DNA of 64,000 nucleotides. It comes from Propionibacterium sp. (GTDB lineage Bacteria; Actinomycetota; Actinomycetes; Propionibacteriales; Propionibacteriaceae). Below are positions 44,314 to 53,536 of this stretch, one piece after another (the stretch's first letter is position 1; each line of letters begins with the position of its first letter). The notes beneath the pieces were generated by a model. That model made no database searches, was not told where the DNA came from, and was given only the letters and a program-made list of their open reading frames with translations. The position numbers and the translations under genes were made by a program. The stretch spans positions 1 to 64,000 of the forward strand of contig JALHFX010000011.1 of the NCBI GenBank assembly GCA_022837595.1, given 5' to 3'.

Positions 44314-45579
44314 TTACATGAGAGCGGTTGAATGAAATGAGCCCTTCAGGTCATACAGAACGTACCCCGACGGAGCGCCGTATCTCCGGACGCATTCAAT
44401 TCCTGCGTTTATATACTGGCGATGCCCCACTGCGACGACGATAGCATCGTAAGCCGACTCCTCAGGTACCCGAACTAATTCGATACAGTAATGCTCTAAC
44501 GCGTCCTCCGGGCTAGCCCATGGGTCATGGACGTCGACGAGCACTCCATAATCCTCCAGTTCGCGGATGATGTCGATCACGCGAGAATTGCGGAGGTCCG
44601 GGGTGTTCTCCTTGAAAGTCAGCCCGAGCACGAGAACACGGGAACCTCGAACAAGGATACCTGCCTTTGTCATCTTCTTGACGAGTTGCGAGACGACGTA
44701 CGTACCCATCGAATCGTTGAGGCGTCGCCCAGCCAGGATGATCTCGGGATGATACCCGACGGCCTGTGCCTTATACGTCAAGTAGTAGGGATCGACACCG
44801 ATGCAGTGGCCCCCCACCAAGCCCGGGCGGAAGTTGAGAAAGTTCCACTTTGAGCCCGCAGCGAGGAGAACATCTTCAGTATCGATGCCCAGTCGGTTGA
44901 ACAAGATGGCCAGTTCATTCATCAGGGCAATGTTCACATCACGCTGGGTGTTCTCGATGACTTTGGCTGCCTCGGCAACCTTGATCGACGGGGCGCGGTG
45001 GGTACCCACGGTGACGATTGAGCGGTAAAGCTCGTCAATCAGGTCAGCAATCGTAGGGGTTGAACCGGAGGTGACCTTGACGATGTTATGGACGCGATGT
45101 TCCTTGTCCCCGGGGTTGATGCGCTCCGGGCTGTAGCCGACAAAGAATTCTTCGTTGAAGCCCAGACCGCTGATTTGCTCGAGCAGCGGGACGCACTCTT
45201 CTTCGGTTGCGCCGGGGTAAACGGTGGACTCGTAGATCACGATGTCACCGGCCGACAGGTGCCTGCCGATGGTCCGCGTCGCCGACAGCAAAGGGCCCAA
45301 GTCCGGCTGTTTGTGTTGGTCGATCGGAGTGGGGGTCGTGACGATGAAGATGTTCGCGTCATCTAGATCGGCTTCATCAGCGGTGAAGCGAACATCTGAT
45401 GCAGCCAATTCGTCTGGCTCGACTTCGAGGGTGTGGTCGTAGCCGTCGGCAAGTTCTTCGACCCGCTTCGCTTTGATGTCGAAGCCAATGACGGGTCGCT
45501 TCTTACCGAACTCGACCGCGAGTGGCAGACCCACGTAGCCGAGCCCGATCACCGCGACTTTGGCATCGTCCAATTTCAT
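44314..45579 (-). CDS. tviB: UDP-N-acetyl-hexosamine 6-dehydrogenase (TviB/WbpA-like)
   Basis: 421 aa nucleotide-sugar dehydrogenase. Rossmann motif GLGYVGLPLAVEFGKK, the family's PVIGFDIKAKRVEEL, catalytic Cys in GGHCIGVDPYYLTYKA and VLGLTFKENTPDLRNS. The specific sequence style matches TviB-type enzymes, which oxidise UDP-GlcNAc or UDP-GalNAc to the uronic acid. Start ATG 45579 overlaps the stop of the epimerase gene (ATGA); the frame extension to 45606 is not supported. With the adjacent TviC-like epimerase it would make UDP-GalNAcA. Confidence 0.85.
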   Translation of the reverse strand: MKLDDAKVAVIGLGYVGLPLAVEFGKKRPVIGFDIKAKRVEELADGYDHTLEVEPDELAASDVRFTADEADLDDANIFIVTTPTPIDQHKQPDLGPLLSATRTIGRHLSAGDIVIYESTVYPGATEEECVPLLEQISGLGFNEEFFVGYSPERINPGDKEHRVHNIVKVTSGSTPTIADLIDELYRSIVTVGTHRAPSIKVAEAAKVIENTQRDVNIALMNELAILFNRLGIDTEDVLLAAGSKWNFLNFRPGLVGGHCIGVDPYYLTYKAQAVGYHPEIILAGRRLNDSMGTYVVSQLVKKMTKAGILVRGSRVLVLGLTFKENTPDLRNSRVIDIIRELEDYGVLVDVHDPWASPEDALEHYCIELVRVPEESAYDAIVVAVGHRQYINAGIECVRRYGAPSGYVLYDLKGSFHSTALM

Positions 45580-46514
45580 GCGCGTTCGGCCTCCTGCTTG
45601 AACCACTCGATGGTAGCCGCCAACCCCTGCTCCAATGGAACTGGCTGCACTGAAGGGAACATTTCGCGAACTCGGCTGTTATCTGCTTGGGATGCTCGAA
45701 CGTCGCCGGTGCGGCTTTCCGTGTGTTCCCGAGCGATGGGGTGCCCGAGTTGGGTCTCCATCTCGGCCAGCAACTCCAGCAGCGTGGTGTTGGTGCCGTA
45801 CGCGAGGTTCACCGGGTCAGGCGAAAAGGTCTGCTGCTTCACGGCCTCGAAGATGACAGCGCAGACGGTGTCAACATAGGTGAAGTCGCGCGACTGCTCA
45901 CCGTCGCCGTGAACCACTGCAGGGCGTCCGTTCATGGCAGCATCCAGAAACTTGGGGATCACGGCCGCATAAGCGTGGTCGGCAGGCTGAAGCGGGCCAT
46001 AAACGTTGAAGAATCGGAAGGCCAGCGTCTTCAACCCATAAGAGTATTGATAGGCGATGGCGTAGCCCTCGGTTGCCTGCTTACTCACCGCATACGGGCT
46101 CATCGGGCGAGTCCAGTCGAACTCGCTCTTCGGCAACTTAGGGTTCGAGCCGTACACCGAACTCGACGACGCCACCACGACATGCTCGACATCGACCTCA
46201 CGAGCGGCTTCCAGAACATTCAAAGTGCCCGTTGTATTGGCCTCGTGACTGGCTCGGGGGTTAGCAATCGAGCGGGGCACGCTCGGGATGGCGCCCAGGT
46301 GCACAATCGAATCGACGCCCGCAGCAGCGGCCTTGACGGTATCGTAGTCGAGGATGGTGCCCTCGATGAACTCAACGTCGAGGCCGACAAGGTTCGTCCG
46401 CGTCCCCGTGCTGAGGTCGTCGAGGATCCGAACCGAGTACCCGCCCTGCTCGCCGATATAGCGGGCAAGGTTGGAACCGATAAACCCGGCTCCGCCGGTG
46501 ATGAGAACCTTCAT
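45576..46514 (-). CDS. tviC: NAD-dependent sugar-nucleotide 4-epimerase (TviC/WbpP-like)
   Basis: 312 aa extended SDR. GGAGFIGSNLARY at the N-terminus, DDLSTG, SSSSVYG and the active-site Tyr-Lys pair in SPYAVSKQATEGY. Probable conversion of UDP-GlcNAc(A) to UDP-GalNAc(A), given the coupled TviB-like dehydrogenase; epimerases of this class cannot be assigned a substrate by sequence alone. Four bases separate it from the glycosyltransferase upstream. Confidence 0.82.
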   Translation of the reverse strand: MKVLITGGAGFIGSNLARYIGEQGGYSVRILDDLSTGTRTNLVGLDVEFIEGTILDYDTVKAAAAGVDSIVHLGAIPSVPRSIANPRASHEANTTGTLNVLEAAREVDVEHVVVASSSSVYGSNPKLPKSEFDWTRPMSPYAVSKQATEGYAIAYQYSYGLKTLAFRFFNVYGPLQPADHAYAAVIPKFLDAAMNGRPAVVHGDGEQSRDFTYVDTVCAVIFEAVKQQTFSPDPVNLAYGTNTTLLELLAEMETQLGHPIAREHTESRTGDVRASQADNSRVREMFPSVQPVPLEQGLAATIEWFKQEAERA

Positions 46515-46517
46515 TAA

Positions 46518-47645
46518 TTAGACGCCCACTTCCGTACTTGAATCTACTGTCAGATTTCTGATCTCTTCGACATAGCGCTGGACAACAGCCTGACGGTCGA
46601 ATTCCGCAACCATCTTTTGGTGGGCGGTGAGCCCCATCTCATGCCGTTGCACCCATGACAGGGCCAAGAACCGCTCGACGGCCTCCACAAGCGCATCCGT
46701 GTCGTTCACCTGGAAGAGAAGTCCTGATTCACCGTCTCGTATCGCCTCTCGGCACCCGGGAATATCGGACGCGAGACAGGGCACTCCGGCTGCAGACGCC
46801 TCCAGCACAACGTTTGCCATCCCCTCGTGGTGGGACGGGTGTATCAGCGCGTGGCATCCAGCGATCAACTCGTGAACGCGCTCCTGGGAGACACTTCCAT
46901 GAACGGTGACTGGATACTCGGTCTGTATGGCCTCGACGGGTGCCCGATAGGAGTCATCCTCATACCATCCGACGATGTGGAACTCCACATCTGAACGTTT
47001 CGTGCTCACTTCTCGGATCATCTCGAACAGTTCGTCGAACCCCTTGTCGCGGCGTATCCGCGAGACCGTGATGAATCTGGTGGCGGGCTCGTCAGAGCAA
47101 TACGGTTCAAGCTGATGGAGATCAAGATTGACCCCCGACCCTGGCAGCACCGCAACCTGATCTCGTACGATTCCGAGGTGTTGGAACACTGCAAGATTCT
47201 CGGAGTTCTGAAAAAAGACCCGCCGTGCTCTGCGGAAGGCGAAACGTTGCAGCTGGGCGCTGAGTCTTTGCAGCAGACCATCAGACTGGAATGCACTACC
47301 CAAGCCTGTGACCGTGCTGATGTACGGGACGCGACATACTTGCGCCGCTAACCCACCGTAAATGTTGGGCTTTGCCGTATAGGTCAGTACGACGTCGGGT
47401 GAAATGCTGCGGATGGTTTTCGCGTAGCGCACCAACGACATGAACTCTCGCACAGGATTGGTGCCGAATCGGCTAAAAGGAATCTCCTGTACCTTGCAGC
47501 CCATCTCCCGGAAAACCACGTTCCGCTCATGACTAGGCAGCACCAGGAAGACCTCGTCACCGTCGGTGACCAGTTGGCCCAGTAGCTCCCGGCGGAAGTT
47601 GTAGATGGTGCTGTTATCGTTCGCGAAAATGAGGACCCTAGCCAT
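46518..47645 (-). CDS. Glycosyltransferase family 4
   Basis: 375 aa GT-B enzyme. The N-terminal half reads ARVLIFANDNSTIYNFRREL and LTYTAKPNIYGGLAAQ, then TVTGLGSAF. The C-terminal half has ITVSRIRRDKGFDEL, GCHALIHPSHHEGMANVVLE (the EX7E motif) and GLPCLASDIPG-like AAGVPCLASDIPGCREA. It probably adds a sugar to the lipid-linked repeat unit in the cytoplasm. Start ATG 47645, overlapping the transketolase stop by eight bases. Confidence 0.85.
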   Translation of the reverse strand: MARVLIFANDNSTIYNFRRELLGQLVTDGDEVFLVLPSHERNVVFREMGCKVQEIPFSRFGTNPVREFMSLVRYAKTIRSISPDVVLTYTAKPNIYGGLAAQVCRVPYISTVTGLGSAFQSDGLLQRLSAQLQRFAFRRARRVFFQNSENLAVFQHLGIVRDQVAVLPGSGVNLDLHQLEPYCSDEPATRFITVSRIRRDKGFDELFEMIREVSTKRSDVEFHIVGWYEDDSYRAPVEAIQTEYPVTVHGSVSQERVHELIAGCHALIHPSHHEGMANVVLEASAAGVPCLASDIPGCREAIRDGESGLLFQVNDTDALVEAVERFLALSWVQRHEMGLTAHQKMVAEFDRQAVVQRYVEEIRNLTVDSSTEVGV

Positions 47646-48561
47646 CGAGCGCTTCACCGACCCGCTCTGCGATGGCCCGCGCGCTCATGCCGTACTCGCC
47701 ACGAAGATACTTTTGGGTTCCGACAATGCTGGAGTATTGGTCGTTGAGCCCGATGCGAACCAGGCGTGCTTGAGGTCTCGGCAACTCGGCGAGGATCTCG
47801 GCGATCGCGCCGCCGAGACCACCAAGAACGCTGTGTTCTTCGACAGACGCCATGATATCGAATCGCGCAGCCAACTCGACCACAGCGTCGATATCGAGTG
47901 GTTTGAGTGTGGGGAAAGAGATGACGGCGGCATCGATTCCCTGATCCGCGAGAAGTGTGCGTGCTTCCAGAACCTCGTCCCCGATGGCACCGGTGAATAG
48001 CAGAGCAATATCTGCGCCTTCGAACACCGGCACCGCCTTGCCAATCTGGAAGTCACCAGACAAATCGTGGAGTTTGGGCTCGCCGCCGCGACCAAGCCGA
48101 AGATAGCAAGTCCCGGGCTGAGCGTAGATGGCTTCGGTAGCCAACTGGGCCTGGTCGGCGTCTGCTGGCGCCACAACGGTGACATTGGGTAGCGCCCGCA
48201 TGATTGCTAGGTCTTCGGTGGCGTGGTGACTCATACCAAGGGCCCCGTAGACGAATCCGCCGCCGACACAGACGATCTTCACATTCGCCTCGTGGTAGGC
48301 GCAGTCGTTTCTGATCTGCTCAATTGCACGCAGGGTGGGGAAGTTGCCGATCGAATAGGTGAAAACGGTCTTGCCTTCCAGCGCCATGCCTGCAGCGAAG
48401 CTGGTCATGTTTTGTTCAGCAATACCGGCATTGGTGAATTGTTTAGGGAACTGCTCCCAGAAGGGTTTGAGTACTCCGAATCCGAGATCTCCTGTGATCA
48501 GGTGGACGTTCGAATCCTTGGCGGCCAACCCCATCAGAGTGCTGACGAAACGGTCTCTCAT
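47638..48561 (-). CDS. Transketolase-like C-terminal subunit (split transketolase)
   Basis: 307 aa: pyrimidine-binding and C-terminal domains of transketolase. Begins MRDRFVSTLMGLAAKDSNVH with ITGDLGFGV; then NAGIAEQNMTSFAAGMA (the conserved Glu of the TPP site), YSIGNF and YLRLGRGGEP. ATG 48561 overlaps the stop of the N-terminal subunit (ATGA), and the longer frame to 48666 is antisense-like. Half-size transketolase pairs inside polysaccharide clusters are thought to make unusual ketose or branched sugar precursors; the exact reaction is not known here. Confidence 0.85.
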   Translation of the reverse strand: MRDRFVSTLMGLAAKDSNVHLITGDLGFGVLKPFWEQFPKQFTNAGIAEQNMTSFAAGMALEGKTVFTYSIGNFPTLRAIEQIRNDCAYHEANVKIVCVGGGFVYGALGMSHHATEDLAIMRALPNVTVVAPADADQAQLATEAIYAQPGTCYLRLGRGGEPKLHDLSGDFQIGKAVPVFEGADIALLFTGAIGDEVLEARTLLADQGIDAAVISFPTLKPLDIDAVVELAARFDIMASVEEHSVLGGLGGAIAEILAELPRPQARLVRIGLNDQYSSIVGTQKYLRGEYGMSARAIAERVGEALDG

Positions 48562-49403
48562 CGGGTGTACACCCCGCTTCGCCCCACACCGGCTGGGCGC
48601 TGGGCATCCAGCTCGGCGACTGCGTTGTCGTATTCCTCTCCTTCGTGGGGGAATCGATAGTGCCACAGGATGTTCTGCTCCATGAACGAGACACCTTTGC
48701 CTTTGATCGTCTCGGCGATCACAACGGTCGGCTTCTCGGAGCCATGGCAGCCTTCTAGCGCTTTCTGTAACGCCCCATGGTCATGCCCATCGACTTCGAT
48801 CGTGTTCCAGCCGAACGCCCGCCGTTTATCTGCGAACGGATTCAGCGCGATCGTGCTCTCGCAATAGTCAAGGCTCTGCATTCGGTTGTGGTCGATGATC
48901 GCGACCAGATTGCCGAGGCTGTAGTGACTCGCCACGAGGGCCGCCTCCCATACGGAACCTTCATCGCATTCGCCGTCACCCAAGATCGCAAACACTCTGT
49001 GTTGCTTCTCGTCCAGCTTGGCCGCATATGCCATTCCGGACGCAACCGATAGTCCGTGGCCAAGAGACCCTGTCGACAACTCCACGCCGGGAACACCTTT
49101 GTGAGACACATGGCCAGATAGACGGCTGCCATCAGCGTAATGAGTGGCCAACTCAGCCACGTCGAAGAAGCCACGTTCTGCCAATGCAGCATAAATCGCC
49201 GCGCCCGCGTGCCCCTTGCTGAGGATGATCCGATCACGTCCATCCCACTGCGGGTCATCTGGGTTGACGTGGGCAATCCCAGCATAAAGCACGGCCACGA
49301 TATCAGCTACCGACAGGATAGAGCCGATGTGAGAGCCCTGCGATAGATGGGTCATCTCGATACCGTGCCGACGTATCCGCCAAGCGAGTTCTCTACTATT
49401 CAC
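48558..49403 (-). CDS. Transketolase-like N-terminal subunit (split transketolase)
   Basis: 281 aa carrying the thiamine-diphosphate domain: HLSQGSHIGSILSVADI, DRIILSKGHAGAAIYAAL, GSLGHGLSVASGMA, and the TPP/Mg motif GDGECDEGSVWEA...NLVAIIDHN. GTG 49403 overlaps the end of the sugar transferase gene. Works with the C-terminal subunit encoded directly downstream. Confidence 0.87.
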   Translation of the reverse strand: MNSRELAWRIRRHGIEMTHLSQGSHIGSILSVADIVAVLYAGIAHVNPDDPQWDGRDRIILSKGHAGAAIYAALAERGFFDVAELATHYADGSRLSGHVSHKGVPGVELSTGSLGHGLSVASGMAYAAKLDEKQHRVFAILGDGECDEGSVWEAALVASHYSLGNLVAIIDHNRMQSLDYCESTIALNPFADKRRAFGWNTIEVDGHDHGALQKALEGCHGSEKPTVVIAETIKGKGVSFMEQNILWHYRFPHEGEEYDNAVAELDAQRPAGVGRSGVYTR

Positions 49404-50085
49404 TGTTAGTCCGATCAGCTGTCGGCTGTTGGCTCTCGAAATCCCAGATTGCGGTTTGCACATCTTTGGGGAGTGCAAGATTCTTCCGCACCAGGCGAGC
49501 AGCAGTCCAGAGAAGCACGCGAAGGTAGTCGGCCACAGACTGATGCTTGAGTTGATAGAGTTGAAGATATAGTTTCAAAGGCCTAACACTCGTTAAGTAG
49601 TAATCATCTGGGTCGTCAGCCTGAGTAAATTCGCGATATTGAGAGTAATTCACCAAAGACGCCCAATCAGTGATACCTGGTCGCATCGAAAGAATTTGAG
49701 ACTCTTCATCGGTATACATATTGACGTAGTATCGCAATTCTGGACGTGGTCCTACGAGGCTCATATCGCCACGCAGCACATTGATGAACTGCGGAAGCTC
49801 ATCTAGCTTCGATGCGCGCAAGAACCTGCCAATCGAAGTCACACGAGGGTCGTCCATTCCGACATTCCATTTTCCATGACCCTCAGCATCTCTGACCATA
49901 GAGCGAAACTTTAGGATGTAAAACGGCGCTCCATACTGCCCCACTCTCTCACCTCGAAAGAAGACCCCGCCGGGTGAGGTGAGCGCAACCACGAAGCTAA
50001 TTACAATCATCAGTGGAGAAAGTACTACTAGCGCAGCAGCCGAGCCAAGAAAATCCAGGATTCGCCTCATATACCACTCACTCAC
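49396..50085 (-). CDS. Initiating sugar phosphate transferase (WcaJ/PglC-type)
   Basis: 229 aa polyprenyl-phosphate sugar-1-phosphate transferase: one membrane segment (AAALVVLSPLMIVISFVVAL), then FRGERVGQYGAPFYILKFRSM, GRFLRASKLDELPQ and SLVGPRPEL. Short, PglC-like form without the N-terminal four-helix domain. It loads the first sugar on undecaprenyl phosphate and so starts the repeat unit. Start GTG 50085 overlaps the SDR stop. Confidence 0.9.
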   Translation of the reverse strand: MSEWYMRRILDFLGSAAALVVLSPLMIVISFVVALTSPGGVFFRGERVGQYGAPFYILKFRSMVRDAEGHGKWNVGMDDPRVTSIGRFLRASKLDELPQFINVLRGDMSLVGPRPELRYYVNMYTDEESQILSMRPGITDWASLVNYSQYREFTQADDPDDYYLTSVRPLKLYLQLYQLKHQSVADYLRVLLWTAARLVRKNLALPKDVQTAIWDFESQQPTADRTNSE

Positions 50086-50840
50086 ATGTTCGCGCCGTCA
50101 ACAGGCACGATGGCACCCTGCATAAAAGATGATCGCTCACTGGCCAAGAAGGTGACGACGTCTGCGATCTCTTGCGGGCTGCCGAACCTCATGACTGCCT
50201 GATGGTGAGACAGAAAGTCGTTGCAGCGAGCCGGATCACTCGTCTGATAATTGTCCCAGTAACTGCCAGGGAAGCTCACGGCACCCGGCATCACCGCAGC
50301 CATCACTACGCCTTTCGGGGCCAGAGCGCGGCCCACCGTTGTGACGTAAGCATTAAGGAATGCCTTTGACGCGGCGTACAGTGGGTTACCTCGCAACATC
50401 ACGGCAGAGATGGACGAAATGTGGATAACTCGGCCGCTCCCTCTCTTGAGCATCGGGGGAATCAGTACATGATTCATCGCAACCGATGCGCCTGCGTTAA
50501 ACTGCCAGGCATAGTGCCATTCTTCGATGGATCCCAGCGGGTCGCGACTAACTAATGAGCCGCCTACGTTGTGAACGACGATGTCCATATCGCCACGTTC
50601 GTCTAGAATTTTGCGAGCTAATCCAGCGGGCTCCTCAAGCATCACATCGGCCTGAAAAACTGCATGGTCGTTAGGACAAGTAGCTACAAGCTCCTGAGTC
50701 AAGGATTTCAGTAAGTCAGCAGAGCGAGCGACCCCAGTGACCTGGACGCCTTCGGTTGCCAAGCTCAAGGCGATCTGACGACCGATCCCTTTGCTCGCTC
50801 CGACGACCAAAGCGGTCTTGCCTTTTAGTCCCAATTCCAT
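50082..50840 (-). CDS. Short-chain dehydrogenase/reductase
   Basis: 252 aa classical SDR: VVGASKGIGRQIAL (TGxxxGxG variant), HNVGG (NAG equivalent), Ser in HISSISAV and YAASK catalytic pair. Ends PVDGANM. ATG 50840 has GGAGG four bases upstream. The open frame to 50939 overlaps the epimerase gene and lacks similarity. Placed with the split transketolase, it may reduce the sugar made by that pair. Confidence 0.87.
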   Translation of the reverse strand: MELGLKGKTALVVGASKGIGRQIALSLATEGVQVTGVARSADLLKSLTQELVATCPNDHAVFQADVMLEEPAGLARKILDERGDMDIVVHNVGGSLVSRDPLGSIEEWHYAWQFNAGASVAMNHVLIPPMLKRGSGRVIHISSISAVMLRGNPLYAASKAFLNAYVTTVGRALAPKGVVMAAVMPGAVSFPGSYWDNYQTSDPARCNDFLSHHQAVMRFGSPQEIADVVTFLASERSSFMQGAIVPVDGANM

Positions 50841-50913
50841 TAATCCTCCGGTCACAACCCTGAGCAGACGATCACAAGCAAGCATGCATCTGGCAATTAG
50901 TACGGCACTGCAC

Positions 50914-52836
50914 TTACAAGGCGACGTCCGCCCCCTCATACCGAAGGCTCCGCAGCCGTACCGGAATACTCGGCTCGCTCTCCAACAACTCGACCATCTC
51001 GTCCTTGTTGCGTGGAGTCAAGGGCAACAGACCCGGATCCAGGCTCGGTACACTCACCCGATTAATCAACGGATGGTCGCTCGGCACTCCTGCCTCTTCA
51101 CCGCTGAACAACACCTCGTGCATCTTCTCACCCTCACGAAGGCCAGTGAACTGCACCTCGATATCGCGCTTCGACTCAGCAATCAACCGCTCGGCGACAT
51201 CGAGAATCCTCACCGGCTCACCCATGTCAAGCACCAACACATCTGCTGGCTGACCGATAGCACCTGCCTGCAGCACAAGCTCGCACGCCTCAGGGATCGT
51301 CATGAAATAGCGGGTCACATCCGGATCAGTCACCGTCACCGGGCCGCCCTGCTCAATCTGTGCGCGGAAGGTAAAGAGCACCGAACCCCGCGAGCCGAGT
51401 ACATTCCCGAACCGCACCGACAAGTATCGCAGGTCATAGCGGGCTGCGTACCAGGCAGTCAGCCGCTCGGCCATCCGCTTGGTGCGTCCGAGCACGCTCG
51501 AGGGATCAGCGGCCTTGTCCGTCGAGATATTCACCAAGTGATCGACGCCGACCTCATGTGCGCAACGCAGCACATTCAAGGTACCGAGCACATTGGTCTG
51601 CCAGCCCTCTTCGGGGAAACGCTCCAACAACGGCAGATGCTTCAAGGCGGCTGCGTGGAAGACAACTTCGGGACGGTGATGCTCGAAGACCCTTTGTAGC
51701 GATCGATAGTCGCGAATGCTGCACAAGACCAGGTCGTCACTGTTCAGCAGCCCGCTGCCGTAGATCGCCAATTCAACGCTGTGCAGTGCGGATTCGTCCC
51801 TGTCAAGCAGCACAAGTTTAGTCGGCCCTAACCGGGAAACCTGACGTGAAAGCTCTGAGCCGATCGACCCACCCGCACCAGTGATCAACACCACCCGCCC
51901 GGCGATGTAGTCGGCGATCTCTTCCAGATCGGTCTCGATTGGGCGGCGTCCCAATAGGTCGGCCACGTTGAACTCACGCAGTGATCCCAGCGTGAACTGC
52001 CCATCGATCATCTCGCGCACCGGCGGAATCACCACGACCTCGAGATCGGCTGCCTTGCACTGGCTGCTGACCCGACCCAGCAGGTCTGCGGACGCATCAG
52101 AGATCGCGACGATCACCTTGCCGGCACCCATCTTCTGAGCCATCGCCACCAGATCATCACCGGCGCCCAGCACCTTGTAGCTCAGCACCCGGTGATAACG
52201 ATTGCGCGGATCGTCATCGACGTATCCCACGATCGAATACGGCGGCTCGGCTGCGATATCGACCATCTGAGCGATCTGGTGACCAGCATTACCCGCACCA
52301 TAAATCAGCACAGGCTCTGCCGTCACCGAGGTACGGCGCTGCCCGATCGACAAGATAGTGCGGTAGACACCGCGCCCTACCGTCATGATCAGGAGCGCCA
52401 GCGGCGGCAACATCACACCAACCGTCCGCGGGAAACCCGGCGCCACCGCACCGAGCACAACCCCAGACGGAATCGCGATCACCAAAATGAACGCACCCAA
52501 CCACGTGGCCTCACCGAAACTCCCAGTACGGTGCCGACCCAAGTATGCATGAGTCACCAGCCCACCAGCAAGCTGCAAACCAACCATCACCACGGTGTAA
52601 CCGAGAACCCACAACCAATGCGTTTCATTCAACGAAAAGTCGTAACGCAGACCTACCACAACCAACATCGCCAATACCCACGACGCCACATCCCACATCA
52701 CCACGATCGTCCAGCGTGTTGCGACGGGAATCCGGGTCATGATACGCACTGCTTCACGACAAGCGGTGTAGACGGCTCCGTTGAGCACTCCGGTAGCAGG
52801 CTGTTTCGGCGGAGGTTTCGGGGTGGGAGACTGCAT
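50914..52836 (-). CDS. Membrane-bound nucleotide-sugar epimerase/dehydratase (CapD/WbpM family)
   Basis: About 640 aa: four N-terminal membrane helices, a first Rossmann-like domain (YGAGNAGHQIAQMVDIA) and a second with ITGAGGSIGSELSRQ, DRDESALHSVE, STDKAADPSSVLGRTKRMAER. In this family Tyr of YxxxK is usually absent, as here (VLGRTK). Typically a 4,6-dehydratase of UDP-GlcNAc that commits to amino-deoxysugars. The ATG at 52836 begins MQSPTPKPPPKQ; a TTG at 52908 in frame would add 24 residues. First gene of the minus-strand polysaccharide operon. Confidence 0.85.
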   Translation of the reverse strand: MQSPTPKPPPKQPATGVLNGAVYTACREAVRIMTRIPVATRWTIVVMWDVASWVLAMLVVVGLRYDFSLNETHWLWVLGYTVVMVGLQLAGGLVTHAYLGRHRTGSFGEATWLGAFILVIAIPSGVVLGAVAPGFPRTVGVMLPPLALLIMTVGRGVYRTILSIGQRRTSVTAEPVLIYGAGNAGHQIAQMVDIAAEPPYSIVGYVDDDPRNRYHRVLSYKVLGAGDDLVAMAQKMGAGKVIVAISDASADLLGRVSSQCKAADLEVVVIPPVREMIDGQFTLGSLREFNVADLLGRRPIETDLEEIADYIAGRVVLITGAGGSIGSELSRQVSRLGPTKLVLLDRDESALHSVELAIYGSGLLNSDDLVLCSIRDYRSLQRVFEHHRPEVVFHAAALKHLPLLERFPEEGWQTNVLGTLNVLRCAHEVGVDHLVNISTDKAADPSSVLGRTKRMAERLTAWYAARYDLRYLSVRFGNVLGSRGSVLFTFRAQIEQGGPVTVTDPDVTRYFMTIPEACELVLQAGAIGQPADVLVLDMGEPVRILDVAERLIAESKRDIEVQFTGLREGEKMHEVLFSGEEAGVPSDHPLINRVSVPSLDPGLLPLTPRNKDEMVELLESEPSIPVRLRSLRYEGADVAL

Positions 52837-52972
52837 GTGCGACCGTTCTCGAAGACGTTGGTTCACGGCAGCAAGTCGGAGCTTAGATACAGGGTGTTGC
52901 TCTGACAAGGAGGTCTGCCGAGGAATACTTTACAGGAGTCGCACAGACTCTCATAGTTCGGGGCAACCCGTC

Positions 52973-53432
52973 TCATTGTCCGAGCCGGCGACGCCTCTCA
53001 GCCATCTCACGCTCGACATCGCGCTGCATATCGCGTGTCCCATTCGCGTTTACCGGTCGCCACCGCGATCTCAACCTTCGCGAAACCATCACTGAAGTAG
53101 ATCGCCAGCGGCACCAGCGTGCGTCCGGATTCCGACAGCTGGCGCTCCAACTTGCGAATCTGCTGACGATGCAGCAGCAGCTTGCGGTTGCGTTTGGCTG
53201 CGTGGTTGTGGAAGGTGCCGAACTCGTATTCGGGGATATTCGCGTTGCGCAGCCAGACCTCGCCGTTGTCGATCGTGGCGAAGGCATCGGTCAGAGTAGC
53301 GCGCCCAGCACGCAGCGATTTGACCTCGGTGCCGGTGAGCACGATGCCTGCCTCGACGCGGTCGCCGATGTGAAAGTCATGCAGCGCTTTCTTGTTGCGC
53401 GCGACCATTGCGCGGCCCTTCTCGCGTGGCAT
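52973..53432 (-). CDS. smpB: SsrA-binding protein SmpB, C-terminal tail frameshifted
   Basis: SmpB escorts tmRNA to stalled ribosomes. Start MPREKGRAMVARNKKALHDF, core GIVLTGTEVKSLRAGRATL, EVWLRNANIPEYEFGTFHNH are diagnostic. The frame then reaches VEIAVATGKREWDTRYAARC and stops early (53007). A two-base shift near 53034-53040 restores the normal family tail as RDMQRDVEREMAERRRRLGQ, ending at 52973. The basic C-terminal tail is needed for tmRNA function, so either the sequence has an error here or the protein is impaired. It lies downstream of a strong terminator that follows the M23 gene. Confidence 0.88.
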
Positions 53433-53466
53433 GGCTTCTCCCGTTCTGCGTCACCGGGGACGAACT

Positions 53467-53506
53467 AACCCCGTCGGGAAGCCTATCAAGGCGTCCCGAC
53501 GGGGTT
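53467..53506 (-). terminator. Strong stem-loop terminator between M23 peptidase and smpB
   Basis: Perfect 13-bp stem AACCCCGTCGGGA / TCCCGACGGGGTT with a 14-base loop, 30 bases after the M23 peptidase stop. Read on the minus strand the stem ends in GGGGTT, with a short T run. Likely ends the ftsE-ftsX-M23 transcript; it could also be bidirectional. Confidence 0.75.
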
Positions 53507-53536
53507 TGAACTGCTAGCTGCCGATCAGCTGACGGC

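Noticed and set aside
52973..53536. tmRNA (ssrA) next to smpB
   Set aside because: No tRNA-like ends or tag-reading segment found near smpB; the only structure is the 53467-53506 terminator.
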